DNA of 11,907 nt from Desulfurivibrio sp044068515 (GTDB lineage: Bacteria > Desulfobacterota > Desulfobulbia > Desulfobulbales > Desulfurivibrionaceae), in NCBI RefSeq assembly GCF_044068515.1, contig NZ_JBIPKI010000059.1, positions 1 through 11,907 of the forward strand, read 5' to 3'. The first letter of the stretch is position 1. Each line of letters begins with the position of its first letter. Below the pieces are notes generated by a model that had not been told where the DNA came from, did no database searches, and worked only from the letters and a program-made list of their open reading frames with translations. Positions 1-6,645 of this stretch are shown one piece after another. The translations under genes and the position numbers were made by a program.

Positions 1-540
1 CAACCCGGGGGCGACTCTTCCCCAGGCCCGCCTGCGGTGCCCGCCGGCCCTCCCGATCGGCGTGATTTTTTCCGGGCCTTTCGGGAGATTTCCTTCCATG
101 CCGCCGTTGAAACCTGGGGCACTTTGCGCGAGGAACCGGGCCCCAAGGAAGAGCAATGGGCTTCGACCAAGCATGTGCCCAGCCGGGTCAGCCTGCTGCG
201 GCAAGTCTTGGAGCGGCTCCCGGCTGCCCGGCGCTCGCTGTTGGCGCCGCTGCTGCCGGAGCTGACCGTCAGTCCGGCCTGCACCTTCTGCGAGGCCTGC
301 GTCGGCCTGTGTCCCAGCGGGGCCCTGGAGAGCGAGGTGGACGAGGAAAGCTCCCGGCTCTTTTTCCACTGGGCCCGCTGCAGCGCCTGCGGGCTATGCC
401 GGGAGTTCTGCCCGAGCAAGGCGATCAGCATCAGCAGCGGTTGCCGGTCCGCCGAGCCCGGGGAGGAGCGGCGCGAAGTTTTCCGGCTCGCTCCGGACGA
501 GGCCGCTGCCGACCCCGGTTCCCCCCGCCGTCACGAATAG
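1..540 (+). CDS. 4Fe-4S dicluster ferredoxin-type protein (C-terminal part, left edge cut)
   Basis: The reading frame is open from base 1 with no stop, so this is probably the C-terminal part of a longer protein. A GTG at base 37 could be a start but has no clear ribosome binding site, and the residues around it are a Pro/Gly/Ser-rich linker. Counting from base 1 there are two ferredoxin motifs, each CxxCxxCxxxCP. The first has Cys 94, 97, 100 and 104, the second Cys 127, 130, 133 and 137, enough for two [4Fe-4S] clusters. The segment DRRDFFRAF near residue 20 resembles the twin-arginine-like stretch of some redox proteins but is not followed by a hydrophobic core. The likely role is electron transfer, partner unknown. 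The tail after the second motif is charged and has no domain I recognise. It converges on the minus-strand ATP-grasp gene. The ferredoxin fold is well supported; the specific function is not. Confidence 0.85.
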   Translation, partial: QPGGDSSPGPPAVPAGPPDRRDFFRAFREISFHAAVETWGTLREEPGPKEEQWASTKHVPSRVSLLRQVLERLPAARRSLLAPLLPELTVSPACTFCEACVGLCPSGALESEVDEESSRLFFHWARCSACGLCREFCPSKAISISSGCRSAEPGEERREVFRLAPDEAAADPGSPRRHE

Positions 541-686
541 TCCCTTTCTTGCGAGCATTGCGCGAGCGGCTCACACCTGATCCCCCCGACCCCATCGCCA
601 TGGGCGCTGCGCAAAACAGCGGCAACGGCGCCACGGATCCAACCAGGCCCGGCCGATTAATGGCCAAATTCAGCGGCGGTCAGGAT
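541..686. other. Convergent intergenic region
   Basis: This lies between the ferredoxin-type gene (plus) and the ATP-grasp gene (minus). A bidirectional terminator would be expected, but I see only weak short stems, such as CGCTG pairing with CAGCG near 613-630, and no T-tract. No gene is supported here. Confidence 0.4.
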
Positions 687-1451
687 TCAGGGGGAAGGGG
701 AAGTGGCTGAACGGTGCAGTTCTTCGAGGCGCCGGCGGTATTCGGGGGCGCTGATCCGGGCCCCGCGCAGGCCGCCGCGGAGGTTGATCTCGCCGAGATA
801 AAAGGTGTCGTCGGGCAGCAGGAAGAGATCGAGATGAGCGTAGGGAAAGCGGCCCCGGGCCATGACCCGGCGGCAGAAGTCCTCCTGGGCGGTGCTCAGG
901 GGCCGGGCTTCGCTGGCCCCGCCGCAATGGAGGTTGTGGCGAAAGCCCGCCGGGTTGTGGCGCAGGTAGGCTTCCAGATAGTCGCCGAGGATGATCACCC
1001 GCAGATCGCGCCCGCCCGGCACGAAAGGCTGGAGGACAAAGGGCGGGACCAGATTGCCCAGGGTGGCCTGGTTGAGGACCTCCTCCACCCCGTTCCAGAG
1101 CAGCACCCCCATCCCGGCGTTGGCCCGGTCCAGCTTGGTGACCACCTGGCCGATCCCGGCGGCGTGATAGCCGGTAACCGCCCGGTGGAGGGCGTGGAGA
1201 TCATGGATGGCCAGGGTGTGGGGGAGCATGAAGGGGCCCAGCAGGGCGGCCTGCATGGCCTTGGAGCGGGCCAGGGCCTGGGCCAGGCCGGCGGGAAAAA
1301 GCCGGACGCCGCGGGCCTCCAGGTCCAGGAGCAGGTACTCCTCGCCGGGGGCCAGGCGGATCCGGGTCAGAACCTGGTCGCCGGCCTTGAGCTGATGGTA
1401 GTCGCGGCGCAGGGTGTCGTTGTCGCGGATCAGCCGGGGCGGAGAGTTCAA
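687..1451 (-). CDS. RimK-type ATP-grasp family protein, substrate unknown
   Basis: The product is 254 residues if translation starts at the TTG at 1451-1449. That start is preceded by GGGAG with 8 nt spacing and lies 17 nt after the stop of the upstream zinc-ribbon gene. The frame extends further to 1523, but that would overlap the upstream gene and has no better signal. Hallmarks of a RimK/glutathione-synthetase-type ATP-grasp fold are visible: a nucleotide-binding Lys106 followed by a Gly-rich loop (GMG, 113-115); QPFV plus GGRDLRV at 141-152; FRHNLHCGG at 170-178, equivalent to the RxNxxxGG loop; Asp208; and the metal-binding pair Glu221/Asn223 in GEINLRGG. Such enzymes ligate a carboxylate to an amine or thiol via an acyl-phosphate. 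The N-terminal part before residue 80 is short and not recognised. It probably shares a transcript with the zinc-ribbon gene. The family call is secure; the substrate is unknown. Confidence 0.85.
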   Translation of the reverse strand: MNSPPRLIRDNDTLRRDYHQLKAGDQVLTRIRLAPGEEYLLLDLEARGVRLFPAGLAQALARSKAMQAALLGPFMLPHTLAIHDLHALHRAVTGYHAAGIGQVVTKLDRANAGMGVLLWNGVEEVLNQATLGNLVPPFVLQPFVPGGRDLRVIILGDYLEAYLRHNPAGFRHNLHCGGASEARPLSTAQEDFCRRVMARGRFPYAHLDLFLLPDDTFYLGEINLRGGLRGARISAPEYRRRLEELHRSATSPSP

Positions 1452-1468
1452 GGGGCTTGCTCCCGGGG

Positions 1469-1741
1469 CTAGAAAAGCATTTCCAGAAAGCGGGCATGAA
1501 AGCGGGACAGGTCGGCGTTGCATTCACCGCAGTAAAGCTTGATCTCGCCCATGATCTGGGATTCATCGCTTTCCTGGGTAAAGCTGCCGTCGCGGTTCTG
1601 GTGATAATGGGTGGTCAGAATCACATCGTCGGCCACCTCGACGAAGTCGGTATCATTGCCGCAGTGGGGGCACTTGATCAGGGTCATGCTCTGGCGGAGC
1701 TGGCGGCGCTTGTCCTGTTCGGGTTTGGGGGTTACTTCCAT
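1469..1741 (-). CDS. Small zinc-ribbon-like protein (CxxC...CxxC), function unknown
   Basis: This encodes 90 residues from the ATG at 1741-1739, preceded by AGGGAG a few bases upstream. In-frame starts at 1786 and 1762 have weaker context, and an internal ATG before the first CxxC lacks a ribosome site. Two cysteine pairs, Cys24/Cys27 (CPHC) and Cys71/Cys74 (CGEC), flank a middle of about 43 residues with a His-x-His (45-47) and many acidic residues. This pattern fits a four-cysteine zinc ribbon. The N-terminal 20 residues are charged (KPEQDKRRQLRQ) and probably flexible. There is no signal peptide or membrane segment, so it is likely cytoplasmic. It is the first gene of a two-gene unit with the ATP-grasp gene 17 nt downstream, so it may be a substrate, adaptor or regulator of that enzyme. 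That is inference only. Confidence 0.75.
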   Translation of the reverse strand: MEVTPKPEQDKRRQLRQSMTLIKCPHCGNDTDFVEVADDVILTTHYHQNRDGSFTQESDESQIMGEIKLYCGECNADLSRFHARFLEMLF

Positions 1742-1816
1742 GAGGCTCCCTGAGATAAGCATTGGGCTGGTGGAGAAGGTCAACAAGCCGGTTGTCCCCG
1801 GCCGGCCGCGAGCACT

Positions 1817-1831
1817 GCTCCGGACCGGAGC
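1817..1831. repeat. Short perfect inverted repeat upstream of the zinc-ribbon gene
   Basis: GCTCCG and CGGAGC flank a 3-nt centre (GAC). The palindrome sits about 75-90 bp upstream of the zinc-ribbon start codon on the minus strand, so it could be an operator or a leader hairpin. It has no T-tract on either side close enough for a clear terminator. Confidence 0.35.
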
Positions 1832-2035
1832 GGTAGAAACCGGACTAAAAAAACCTTAGCTCACTTTTGCCGATTTAGCAAAAGATTAAACTAGGCGAAA
1901 CGATAAAGGCGGAACCATCGGCACTGCCGCCGGTTCCGCTCTAAGCGCGGTTTTTACCCCCGGCGGCAAAAGTGCTAAACCACGAAATATATCCCACCAA
2001 CCCCCAGTAGTCAACAATATACAACTGCAAGAAGC

Positions 2036-2217
2036 CCGCCACTCCTTGCCGAGCCACCAAACAACCCACAAAAAACCACCAAGAATAAGGCGAGGGAATA
2101 AAGAAGAAAACAACGAACTGCCGCCAGGCAGGAGTAAATATACCCCTGGCAACACGTAAAACGGGCAGCAGTGCCGCAGATTTTCGCAAGCAGGCCCGGC
2201 GATAATAGCAGCGCTAT
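2036..2217. repeat. Tandem direct repeat, copy A
   Basis: This is the first of two direct copies about 190 bp apart. The right-hand part (2114-2217, about 104 nt) matches copy B (2301-2405) with two substitutions and one single-base indel. The left-hand part is recognisable but more diverged (shared cores such as CTTGCCGAGCCACCA). It ends in the sequence that forms the left arm of the large hairpin in copy B, but here the matching right arm is absent. It lies in AT-richer DNA with no open transposase frame. Confidence 0.85.
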
Positions 2218-2226
2218 CAACCCCCT

Positions 2227-2405
2227 CCGCCATCCCTTGCCGAGCCACCAACCAACCCAAAAAAAACCACCGATAACAATTCGAGGGAAGCAGAATAAAA
2301 CGAACTGCCGCCAGGCAGGAGTAAATATACCCCCTGGCAACACGGAAAACGGGCAGCAGTGCCGCAGATTTTCGCAAGCAGACCCGGCGATAATAGCAGC
2401 GCTAT
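2227..2405. repeat. Tandem direct repeat, copy B
   Basis: This second copy lies 9 bp after copy A. It contains the small inverted repeat CTGCC/GGCAG (around 2305-2318) shared with copy A, and its right end makes up the left arm of the hairpin next to pstB. The high identity of the right-hand part suggests a fairly recent duplication or ongoing homogenisation. Confidence 0.85.
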
Positions 2406-2453
2406 ATCGCCGGGTCTGATCGCGGAAAGATGCGGTGCTGCTGCCCGTTTTCC
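2344..2453 (-). repeat. Long imperfect hairpin directly after the pstB stop
   Basis: The arms are 2344-2397 and 2401-2453, around a 3-nt loop (AGC, 2398-2400). Over about 52 paired positions I count seven mismatches and one bulged base. The outer 16 bp (GGAAAACGGGCAGCAG) and the inner segment around CAGACCCGGCGAT are perfectly complementary. Its right end lies 3 nt from the pstB stop codon, so it would form at the 3' end of the pstB transcript. It could protect the mRNA or help end transcription, but no U-run follows it on the minus strand, so it is not a textbook intrinsic terminator. The left arm is also the end of repeat copy B. Confidence 0.85.
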
Positions 2454-2456
2454 AGG

Positions 2457-3254
2457 TTAGCCGAAGCGGCCGGTGATATACTCCTCCGTCCGCCGCCGGT
2501 CGGGATTGGTGAACATATTGGCGGTGGGATTGAACTCAATCAGGTCGCCGACGTAGAAGAAGGCGGTGTAATCGGAAATCCGCGAAGCCTGCTGCATGTT
2601 GTGGGTGACGATGACGATGGTGACGTGGTCCTTCAGCTCGCTCATCAGCTCTTCGATCCGGATGGTGGACTGGGGGTCCAGGGAACTGGTGGGCTCGTCC
2701 ATCAGCAGCACCTCGGGTTCAACCGCCAGGGCCCGGGCGATGGAAAGACGCTGCTGCTGGCCGCCGGAGAGGCTGCCGCCGGGGGTTCGCAGCCGGTCCT
2801 TGACCTCTTCCCAGAGCGCCGCCTGACGCAGGGCCTTTTCGGCCACCTCGTCCAGCACCGCCCGGTTGCGGATCCCCACCAGTTTCAGGCCCGCCACCAC
2901 GTTGTCGAAAATCGACATGGTGGGAAAGGGGGTGGGCTTCTGGAAGACCATGCCGATCCGGCGCCGGATGGTGACCGGATCGACCTTGGGGGCGTAGATA
3001 TCGGCGCCGTCCAGCAAGGCCTGGCCGCTGACCCGGGCTCCCCGGGTCAGGTCATGCATCCGGTTCAGGGCCCGGAGAAAGGTGGTCTTGCCGCAACCGG
3101 AAGGGCCGATCAGGGCGGTGATTTTCTTGTTGTAAACGGGGATGCTGACATTCTTGACCCCGGCCGCGGTCCCGTAATGGACGCTGAGATCACGGGTTTC
3201 CAGGCGGATCTCGCCTCGCTCATCGGTCAATTTTGCCGCTTCGTCGCTCTTCAT
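2457..3254 (-). CDS. pstB: Phosphate ABC transporter ATP-binding protein PstB
   Basis: This is the ATPase that powers phosphate import through PstC/PstA at the cytoplasmic face. The start is the ATG at 3254, 9 nt after GGAG; the TTG immediately upstream (3257) would add one residue and cannot be excluded. Positions below count from that TTG. Walker A is GPSGCGKTT (51-59), the Q-loop is Gln106 in VFQKPTPFP (a PstB hallmark), the signature is LSGGQQQR (163-170), Walker B is VLLMDEP (183-189), then SSLDP and the switch His219. The length of about 265 residues is typical and the C-terminus is complete (ending TGRFG). It lies 80 nt downstream of pstA, a wider gap than elsewhere in the operon, with no obvious promoter in it. 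The large hairpin follows the stop. Confidence 0.98.
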   Translation of the reverse strand: MKSDEAAKLTDERGEIRLETRDLSVHYGTAAGVKNVSIPVYNKKITALIGPSGCGKTTFLRALNRMHDLTRGARVSGQALLDGADIYAPKVDPVTIRRRIGMVFQKPTPFPTMSIFDNVVAGLKLVGIRNRAVLDEVAEKALRQAALWEEVKDRLRTPGGSLSGGQQQRLSIARALAVEPEVLLMDEPTSSLDPQSTIRIEELMSELKDHVTIVIVTHNMQQASRISDYTAFFYVGDLIEFNPTANMFTNPDRRRTEEYITGRFG

Positions 3255-3334
3255 CAATAATGGCTCCAGGCTATGGTCAATCGAGGCGCTTGATAGTCAG
3301 CCCACCCCGTTGGTTTAAAAACGCGCTGCGGGCT

Positions 3335-4240
3335 TCATCTTTTGCGGATCGCCACCCGGGCGGCGATGAAAGTTGAAATTACCAGGGCCATCAGCACGAT
3401 GCCGGCCGCCCAGCCCATTTCATGCCACTGCTTGTAAGGGCTGATGGCCAGGCTGTAGAGCCGTTGGGGCAGAGTGTCCACCGGGCCCAGCAGCCAGCCG
3501 GTCCAGCGGCTGGGCAGGTAGTTGTTGCCGAAGGAAGTGAAGAGCAGCGGGGCCGCTTCCCCGACCGCCCGGGCAAAGGCGATCAGGATGCCGGTGACCA
3601 GGCCCACCCGGGCCGCCGGCACGATGGTGGCGGTGATCACCCGCCAGCGCGGCAGCCCCAGGGCCAGGCCGGCTTCGCGGATCGACCAGGGGATGATCAT
3701 CAGGGCGCTCTCGGTGGCCCGGGCGATGATCGGCAGCATCACGAAGGTCAGGGCGATGGCCCCGGCCAGGCCGGAAAAGGTGCCCATGGGCTTGACGATC
3801 AGGGCAAAGGCCAGCATCCCCTTGAGAATGGCCGGCATGCCGTTCAGGGTGTCGTTGAGCAGGCGCAGGAGCGGATTCAGGGGATGATCGGGGTATTCGG
3901 CCAGCATGACGCCGGCCCCGATGCCCAGCGGCACGGCGATCAGCAGGGCCAAGGTGTCCACCACCAGGGTGCCGATGATGGTATGGACCAGGCCGGTGGG
4001 TTGGCCCATCTGGGCCCGGGTCGGCGAGCCCAGCTCCTGGGTGAAGAAGTCCCAGTTCAAGCCTCCGATGCCCTGAATGACCACGTAGCTGATCACGATC
4101 AGCAGCGGCACCAATACCAGGACGGTGGCCCCGGTCAGCAGGCCCAGCATCAGGCGATCCCGCCAGTAGCGGCGGTTGAGACTCAGGGGGGGAGCCTGGC
4201 AGGGCGAAACCCCGTTTTTACCGCGACCGTTGGCCTTCAT
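3335..4240 (-). CDS. pstA: Phosphate ABC transporter permease PstA
   Basis: This is an inner-membrane channel subunit that pairs with PstC. It has 301 residues. The first membrane segment spans about residues 31-55, after a basic N-terminus, and several more follow (around 88-114, 135-172, 212-235 and 275-296). The coupling loop that contacts PstB is seen at about 188-208 (REAGLALGLPRW...P), followed by ARAVGEAAP (223-231), the conserved permease motif. Its ATG shares four bases (ATGA) with the pstC stop, indicating translational coupling, and GGGAGG lies upstream inside pstC. Length and features are normal for the family, with no sign of truncation. Confidence 0.97.
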   Translation of the reverse strand: MKANGRGKNGVSPCQAPPLSLNRRYWRDRLMLGLLTGATVLVLVPLLIVISYVVIQGIGGLNWDFFTQELGSPTRAQMGQPTGLVHTIIGTLVVDTLALLIAVPLGIGAGVMLAEYPDHPLNPLLRLLNDTLNGMPAILKGMLAFALIVKPMGTFSGLAGAIALTFVMLPIIARATESALMIIPWSIREAGLALGLPRWRVITATIVPAARVGLVTGILIAFARAVGEAAPLLFTSFGNNYLPSRWTGWLLGPVDTLPQRLYSLAISPYKQWHEMGWAAGIVLMALVISTFIAARVAIRKR

Positions 4241-5226
4241 ACCGTGCGCCCTCCCGAAACCATCATCTTGCGCTGAATATAGGCGGCGATCAGGTTGACG
4301 ATCAGCGAGATCAGGAAAAGATAGAAGCCGATGGCCATCAGGCTGGCCAAGTGGAGGTTTTCCACCGCCTCGCGGAACTCGTTGATGATAACCGAGGGCA
4401 TGGTCGCCGCCGGGCCGAAGAGGTTGAAGGGCAGGGTGTTCTTGTTGCCGATCAGCATCGCCACCGCCATGGTTTCACCGATGGCCCGGCCGAAGGAGAG
4501 GATGGCCCCGGCAATGATCCCGCTCCGGGCGTAGGGAAGCACCGCCATCCGGATTACCTCCCAGCGGGTGGCTCCCAGGGCCCAGGCCGCCTCCCGCTGT
4601 TCCTTGGGCACCAGGCGGATGGCGTCCCGGCTTAAAGCGGCGGTGAAGGGGATGATCATCAGGGCCAGGACGATCACCGCCGTGGTCATGCCGTAGCCCA
4701 TGGGGCTGCCGAGAATCGGCAGCAGATCGGGCTGGTTTTCCGCCGCCCACATGTAAAGCGGCAGGTAGAATCTATCCCGCATCCAAGGGGCGAAGACGAA
4801 AATTCCCCAGATTCCCACCACCACGCTGGGCACGGCGGCGATCAGGTCCACCATGCCGTCGATCAGATGGGACAGCCAGCGGGGGGCGTATTCGGCCGAG
4901 AAAATCGCCACGGCCAGGGCGGGGAAGAAGGAAAGGGCCAGGGCGGCGACACTGGTGACGATGGTGCCGATCAGAAAGGGCAGGGTACCGAACTCCAGGC
5001 GCAGGGCCGGATCCCAGGTGGTGCCGGTGAGAAAGCCCAGGAAGCCGAAGGTGGTGATGGCCTCCGAGCCCTCCCGGAAAAGGACCACCGCCAGGGAAAG
5101 GGCCAGTCCCATCACGATCAAGCCGAAGCCCAGCACCAGGACGGCAAAAATCCGATCCCCCAGCCAGCGGTAGATGAGCGGCGGCGTCCGGCGGATCAGG
5201 GCGAGGGTTTCAGGACGGGTCGGCAA
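4237..5226 (-). CDS. pstC: Phosphate ABC transporter permease PstC
   Basis: This is the second inner-membrane permease subunit, 329 residues. I chose the TTG start at 5226 because GAGGA lies 8 nt upstream and there is no Met before residue 39, which is inside the first membrane helix. Hydrophobic segments are at about 26-50, 83-112, 126-147, 178-198, 236-258 and 293-316, giving six helices. The coupling loop EAAWALGATRW...LP runs from 212 to 231 and is followed by GRAIGETMAV (246-255), the conserved stretch holding the charged residues important for phosphate transport. A Pho-box promoter and a strong hairpin lie in the gap between pstS and pstC, so pstCAB may be transcribed separately from pstS. 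Confidence 0.97.
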   Translation of the reverse strand: MPTRPETLALIRRTPPLIYRWLGDRIFAVLVLGFGLIVMGLALSLAVVLFREGSEAITTFGFLGFLTGTTWDPALRLEFGTLPFLIGTIVTSVAALALSFFPALAVAIFSAEYAPRWLSHLIDGMVDLIAAVPSVVVGIWGIFVFAPWMRDRFYLPLYMWAAENQPDLLPILGSPMGYGMTTAVIVLALMIIPFTAALSRDAIRLVPKEQREAAWALGATRWEVIRMAVLPYARSGIIAGAILSFGRAIGETMAVAMLIGNKNTLPFNLFGPAATMPSVIINEFREAVENLHLASLMAIGFYLFLISLIVNLIAAYIQRKMMVSGGRTV

Positions 5227-5334
5227 GGCTGGCTTCCTCGTTACGGTTCAATGGTCGGTGATAGATCGGCGGGCAAACCAGCCGGGGCGCGGCGGCGCCG
5301 GAGTCCGGAACCCGCCTTCGTCTGCGCGCTTAAG

Positions 5335-5378
5335 AAAATACGCCGCCAATATTTGGCTTTGGTTAGGGTTTCTTTAGG
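5335..5378 (-). promoter_or_regulatory. Predicted PhoB box and -10 element for pstCAB
   Basis: Read on the minus strand, three adjacent 11-bp units occupy 5378-5368, 5367-5357 and 5356-5346. The central unit is CCTAACCAAAG and its neighbours are degenerate versions. After 5 nt comes TATTTT (5340-5335) as a likely -10. The unit length, tandem arrangement and closeness to the -10 match PhoB-family boxes. The same arrangement with the same 5-nt gap occurs before pstS and before phoU. The predicted leader to the TTG of pstC is a little over 100 nt. Confidence 0.75.
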
Positions 5379-5391
5379 ATTGATTTAAGAG

Positions 5392-5442
5392 CCGCCAAAG
5401 CCGGCCCGTCCCCTGGTGAAAGGGACGGACCGACTTTGGCGG
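5392..5442 (-). terminator. Strong hairpin between pstS and pstC (terminator or attenuator)
   Basis: The arms CCGCCAAAG...GTCCC and GGGAC...CTTTGGCGG pair over about 21 bp with two mismatches, around a 9-nt loop. It starts about 30 nt after the pstS stop and ends just before the pstC Pho box. On the minus strand it is followed by CTCTTAAAT, only weakly U-rich. It probably limits read-through from pstS, or protects the pstS message 3' end, allowing more PstS than permease. The structure is certain from sequence; termination is inferred. Confidence 0.6.
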
Positions 5443-5473
5443 GGGGCGGTTGGTGAAGGGGCAAAGGGCTTAC

Positions 5474-6613
5474 TTAGCGACCAGCCGTCAGCTCGGCGAG
5501 AATTTTGGCGCCCAGCTCTTCCTGCTCCCACTTGATCTGGCGGATCATGGCGAAGTTGCGCTCCACCGCCGCTTGGGGCAGGCGGGCAAAACCCAGGGAT
5601 TCGGAAAGCTCCTGGCCCTTGGTCACCGACCAGATCAGAAAGCGCAGCAGTTCCTCGGCCTGGGCCCGGTTGGCGACAGCCCGGTTTTTTTCCAGGTTCT
5701 GATAGACCAGCATCCAGGCGAAGCCGGCGGCCGGGTAGCCGTCCGGGGCCGGGGTATTGGTGAAAAGTACCCGGGTGTCGGTGGGCAGTTCGATGTCGGC
5801 GGCGGCGGTGGTGGCGGCGAAGCTTGGCTCGATGATATTGCCGGCGGCGTTGATTACATAGGCGTAGCTGATATTATTGAGCATCGCGTAAGTCAGCGAG
5901 TTGTAGCCCAGGGCTCCGGGGGTATTCATCACCACCCCGGCCACGCCTTCGTTGCCGTTGCCGCCGACCCCGGTGGGCCAGTTGACGCTGGTGGCATAGC
6001 CCACCCGGTTGGCCCATTCCTTGGAAACCCGGCTCAGGTAGCTGGTCCAGACATTGGTGGTGCCGGAACCGTCGGAGCGATGGACGATGGTCACCGGCAG
6101 GCCAGGCAGGCGCACGCCGGGGTTGAGCTGGGCGATGCGGGGGTCGTTCCAGCGGGTGATCTTGCCCAGGAAGAGATCCACCAGCAATTCGCCGTCCATT
6201 ACCAGGCCCTTGTTGATGCCCGGCAGGTTGTAGGTGGGCACCACGTCGGCCAGGGTGATGGGCAGGTTGAAGGCTTTGCCGCCGGTCCGGGCTTCGATGT
6301 CGGTCATGACCTCGTCGGAGAGGAAGGCTTCGGTCATGCCGAACATCACCGTTTGTTCGACGAACTGGCGGATCCCTCCGCCGGAGCCGATGGACTGGTA
6401 GTTGACCGTGACCCGGCCCTGGGTTTCGGTCCGATACTGATCGGCCATGGCGGTGATCAGGGGGGCCGGAAAGCTGGCGCCGGCCCCGATGATGTCGGTT
6501 TTCTGGGCCAGGGCCGAGCCGGAGCCGAGGCTCAGGCAGAGCAGGGCCGCGGCCGCCAAAGCGCCCAGGCGGACCCGCAGGCCGCTTTTTTTAGCTGTGG
6601 ACTGATTTTTCAT
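5474..6613 (-). CDS. pstS: Phosphate-binding periplasmic protein PstS
   Basis: This is the solute-binding protein that delivers phosphate to PstC/PstA. It has 379 residues. The ATG has GAGGAG with about 8 nt spacing. A signal peptide is clear: basic N-terminus, hydrophobic core 17-30 and a probable cleavage after Ala-Leu-Ala36. There is no lipobox, so the mature protein should be soluble in the periplasm. Phosphate-binding loops are recognisable: GAGASFPAP (43-51), QSIGSGGG (73-80) and HRSDGSGTT (178-186). In the segment FGMTEAFLSDE (91-101) the position that is usually Asp in PstS (xSDAP or xTDAP) appears to be Glu95. It is the first gene of the leftward pst cluster, divergent from phoR, with a Pho-box promoter upstream and a strong hairpin downstream. 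Confidence 0.97.
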   Translation of the reverse strand: MKNQSTAKKSGLRVRLGALAAAALLCLSLGSGSALAQKTDIIGAGASFPAPLITAMADQYRTETQGRVTVNYQSIGSGGGIRQFVEQTVMFGMTEAFLSDEVMTDIEARTGGKAFNLPITLADVVPTYNLPGINKGLVMDGELLVDLFLGKITRWNDPRIAQLNPGVRLPGLPVTIVHRSDGSGTTNVWTSYLSRVSKEWANRVGYATSVNWPTGVGGNGNEGVAGVVMNTPGALGYNSLTYAMLNNISYAYVINAAGNIIEPSFAATTAAADIELPTDTRVLFTNTPAPDGYPAAGFAWMLVYQNLEKNRAVANRAQAEELLRFLIWSVTKGQELSESLGFARLPQAAVERNFAMIRQIKWEQEELGAKILAELTAGR

Positions 6614-6645
6614 GGGGCATCTCCTCTTGCTTGAAGGTGTTGGTT

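Larger units (their letters stand above)
1742..2456. other. Long gene-poor intergenic region between pstB and the zinc-ribbon gene
   Basis: About 715 bases carry no gene I can support. From left to right they hold a perfect 6-bp inverted repeat (1817-1831); a 7-bp stem CTTTTGC/GCAAAAG around a 7-nt loop (1864-1884); an inverted repeat GCGGAACC/GGTTCCGC near 1913-1943; two tandem direct repeats (2036-2217 and 2227-2405); and a long hairpin reaching to the pstB stop. The stretch from about 1980 to 2340 is visibly AT-richer, with A-runs, than the surrounding coding DNA. Minus-strand frames stay open through it, but the repeat copies fall in different frames, which argues against coding. Confidence 0.7.

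Noticed and set aside
1858..1896. Minus-strand promoter TTGCTA-17-TAAGGT for the zinc-ribbon gene and a terminator in the 1864-1884 stem
   Set aside because: Both hexamers match the consensus poorly, and the 7-bp stem lacks an adjacent T-tract in a useful position.
1926..1990. A third copy of the tandem repeat
   Set aside because: Only a short ACTGCCGCC-like core is shared; the flanking bases do not align with copies A and B.
1886..2377. A 163-codon minus-strand open frame after pstB with hydrophobic stretches, plus overlapping 110- and 82-codon frames
   Set aside because: The frames run through the tandem repeats, and the two copies fall in different reading frames, so the peptide is not preserved. 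Several frames are open at once because of composition, and no convincing ribosome site or family resemblance is seen.
2344..2453. Textbook rho-independent terminator for pstB
   Set aside because: The hairpin is much too long and no U-run follows the outer stem on the minus strand; kept as a structured repeat instead.
3255..3334. Separate promoter or terminator between pstA and pstB
   Set aside because: The 80-nt gap has a TTTTT run after a very weak 3-bp stem and no Pho-box-like repeats, so there is no adequate support.
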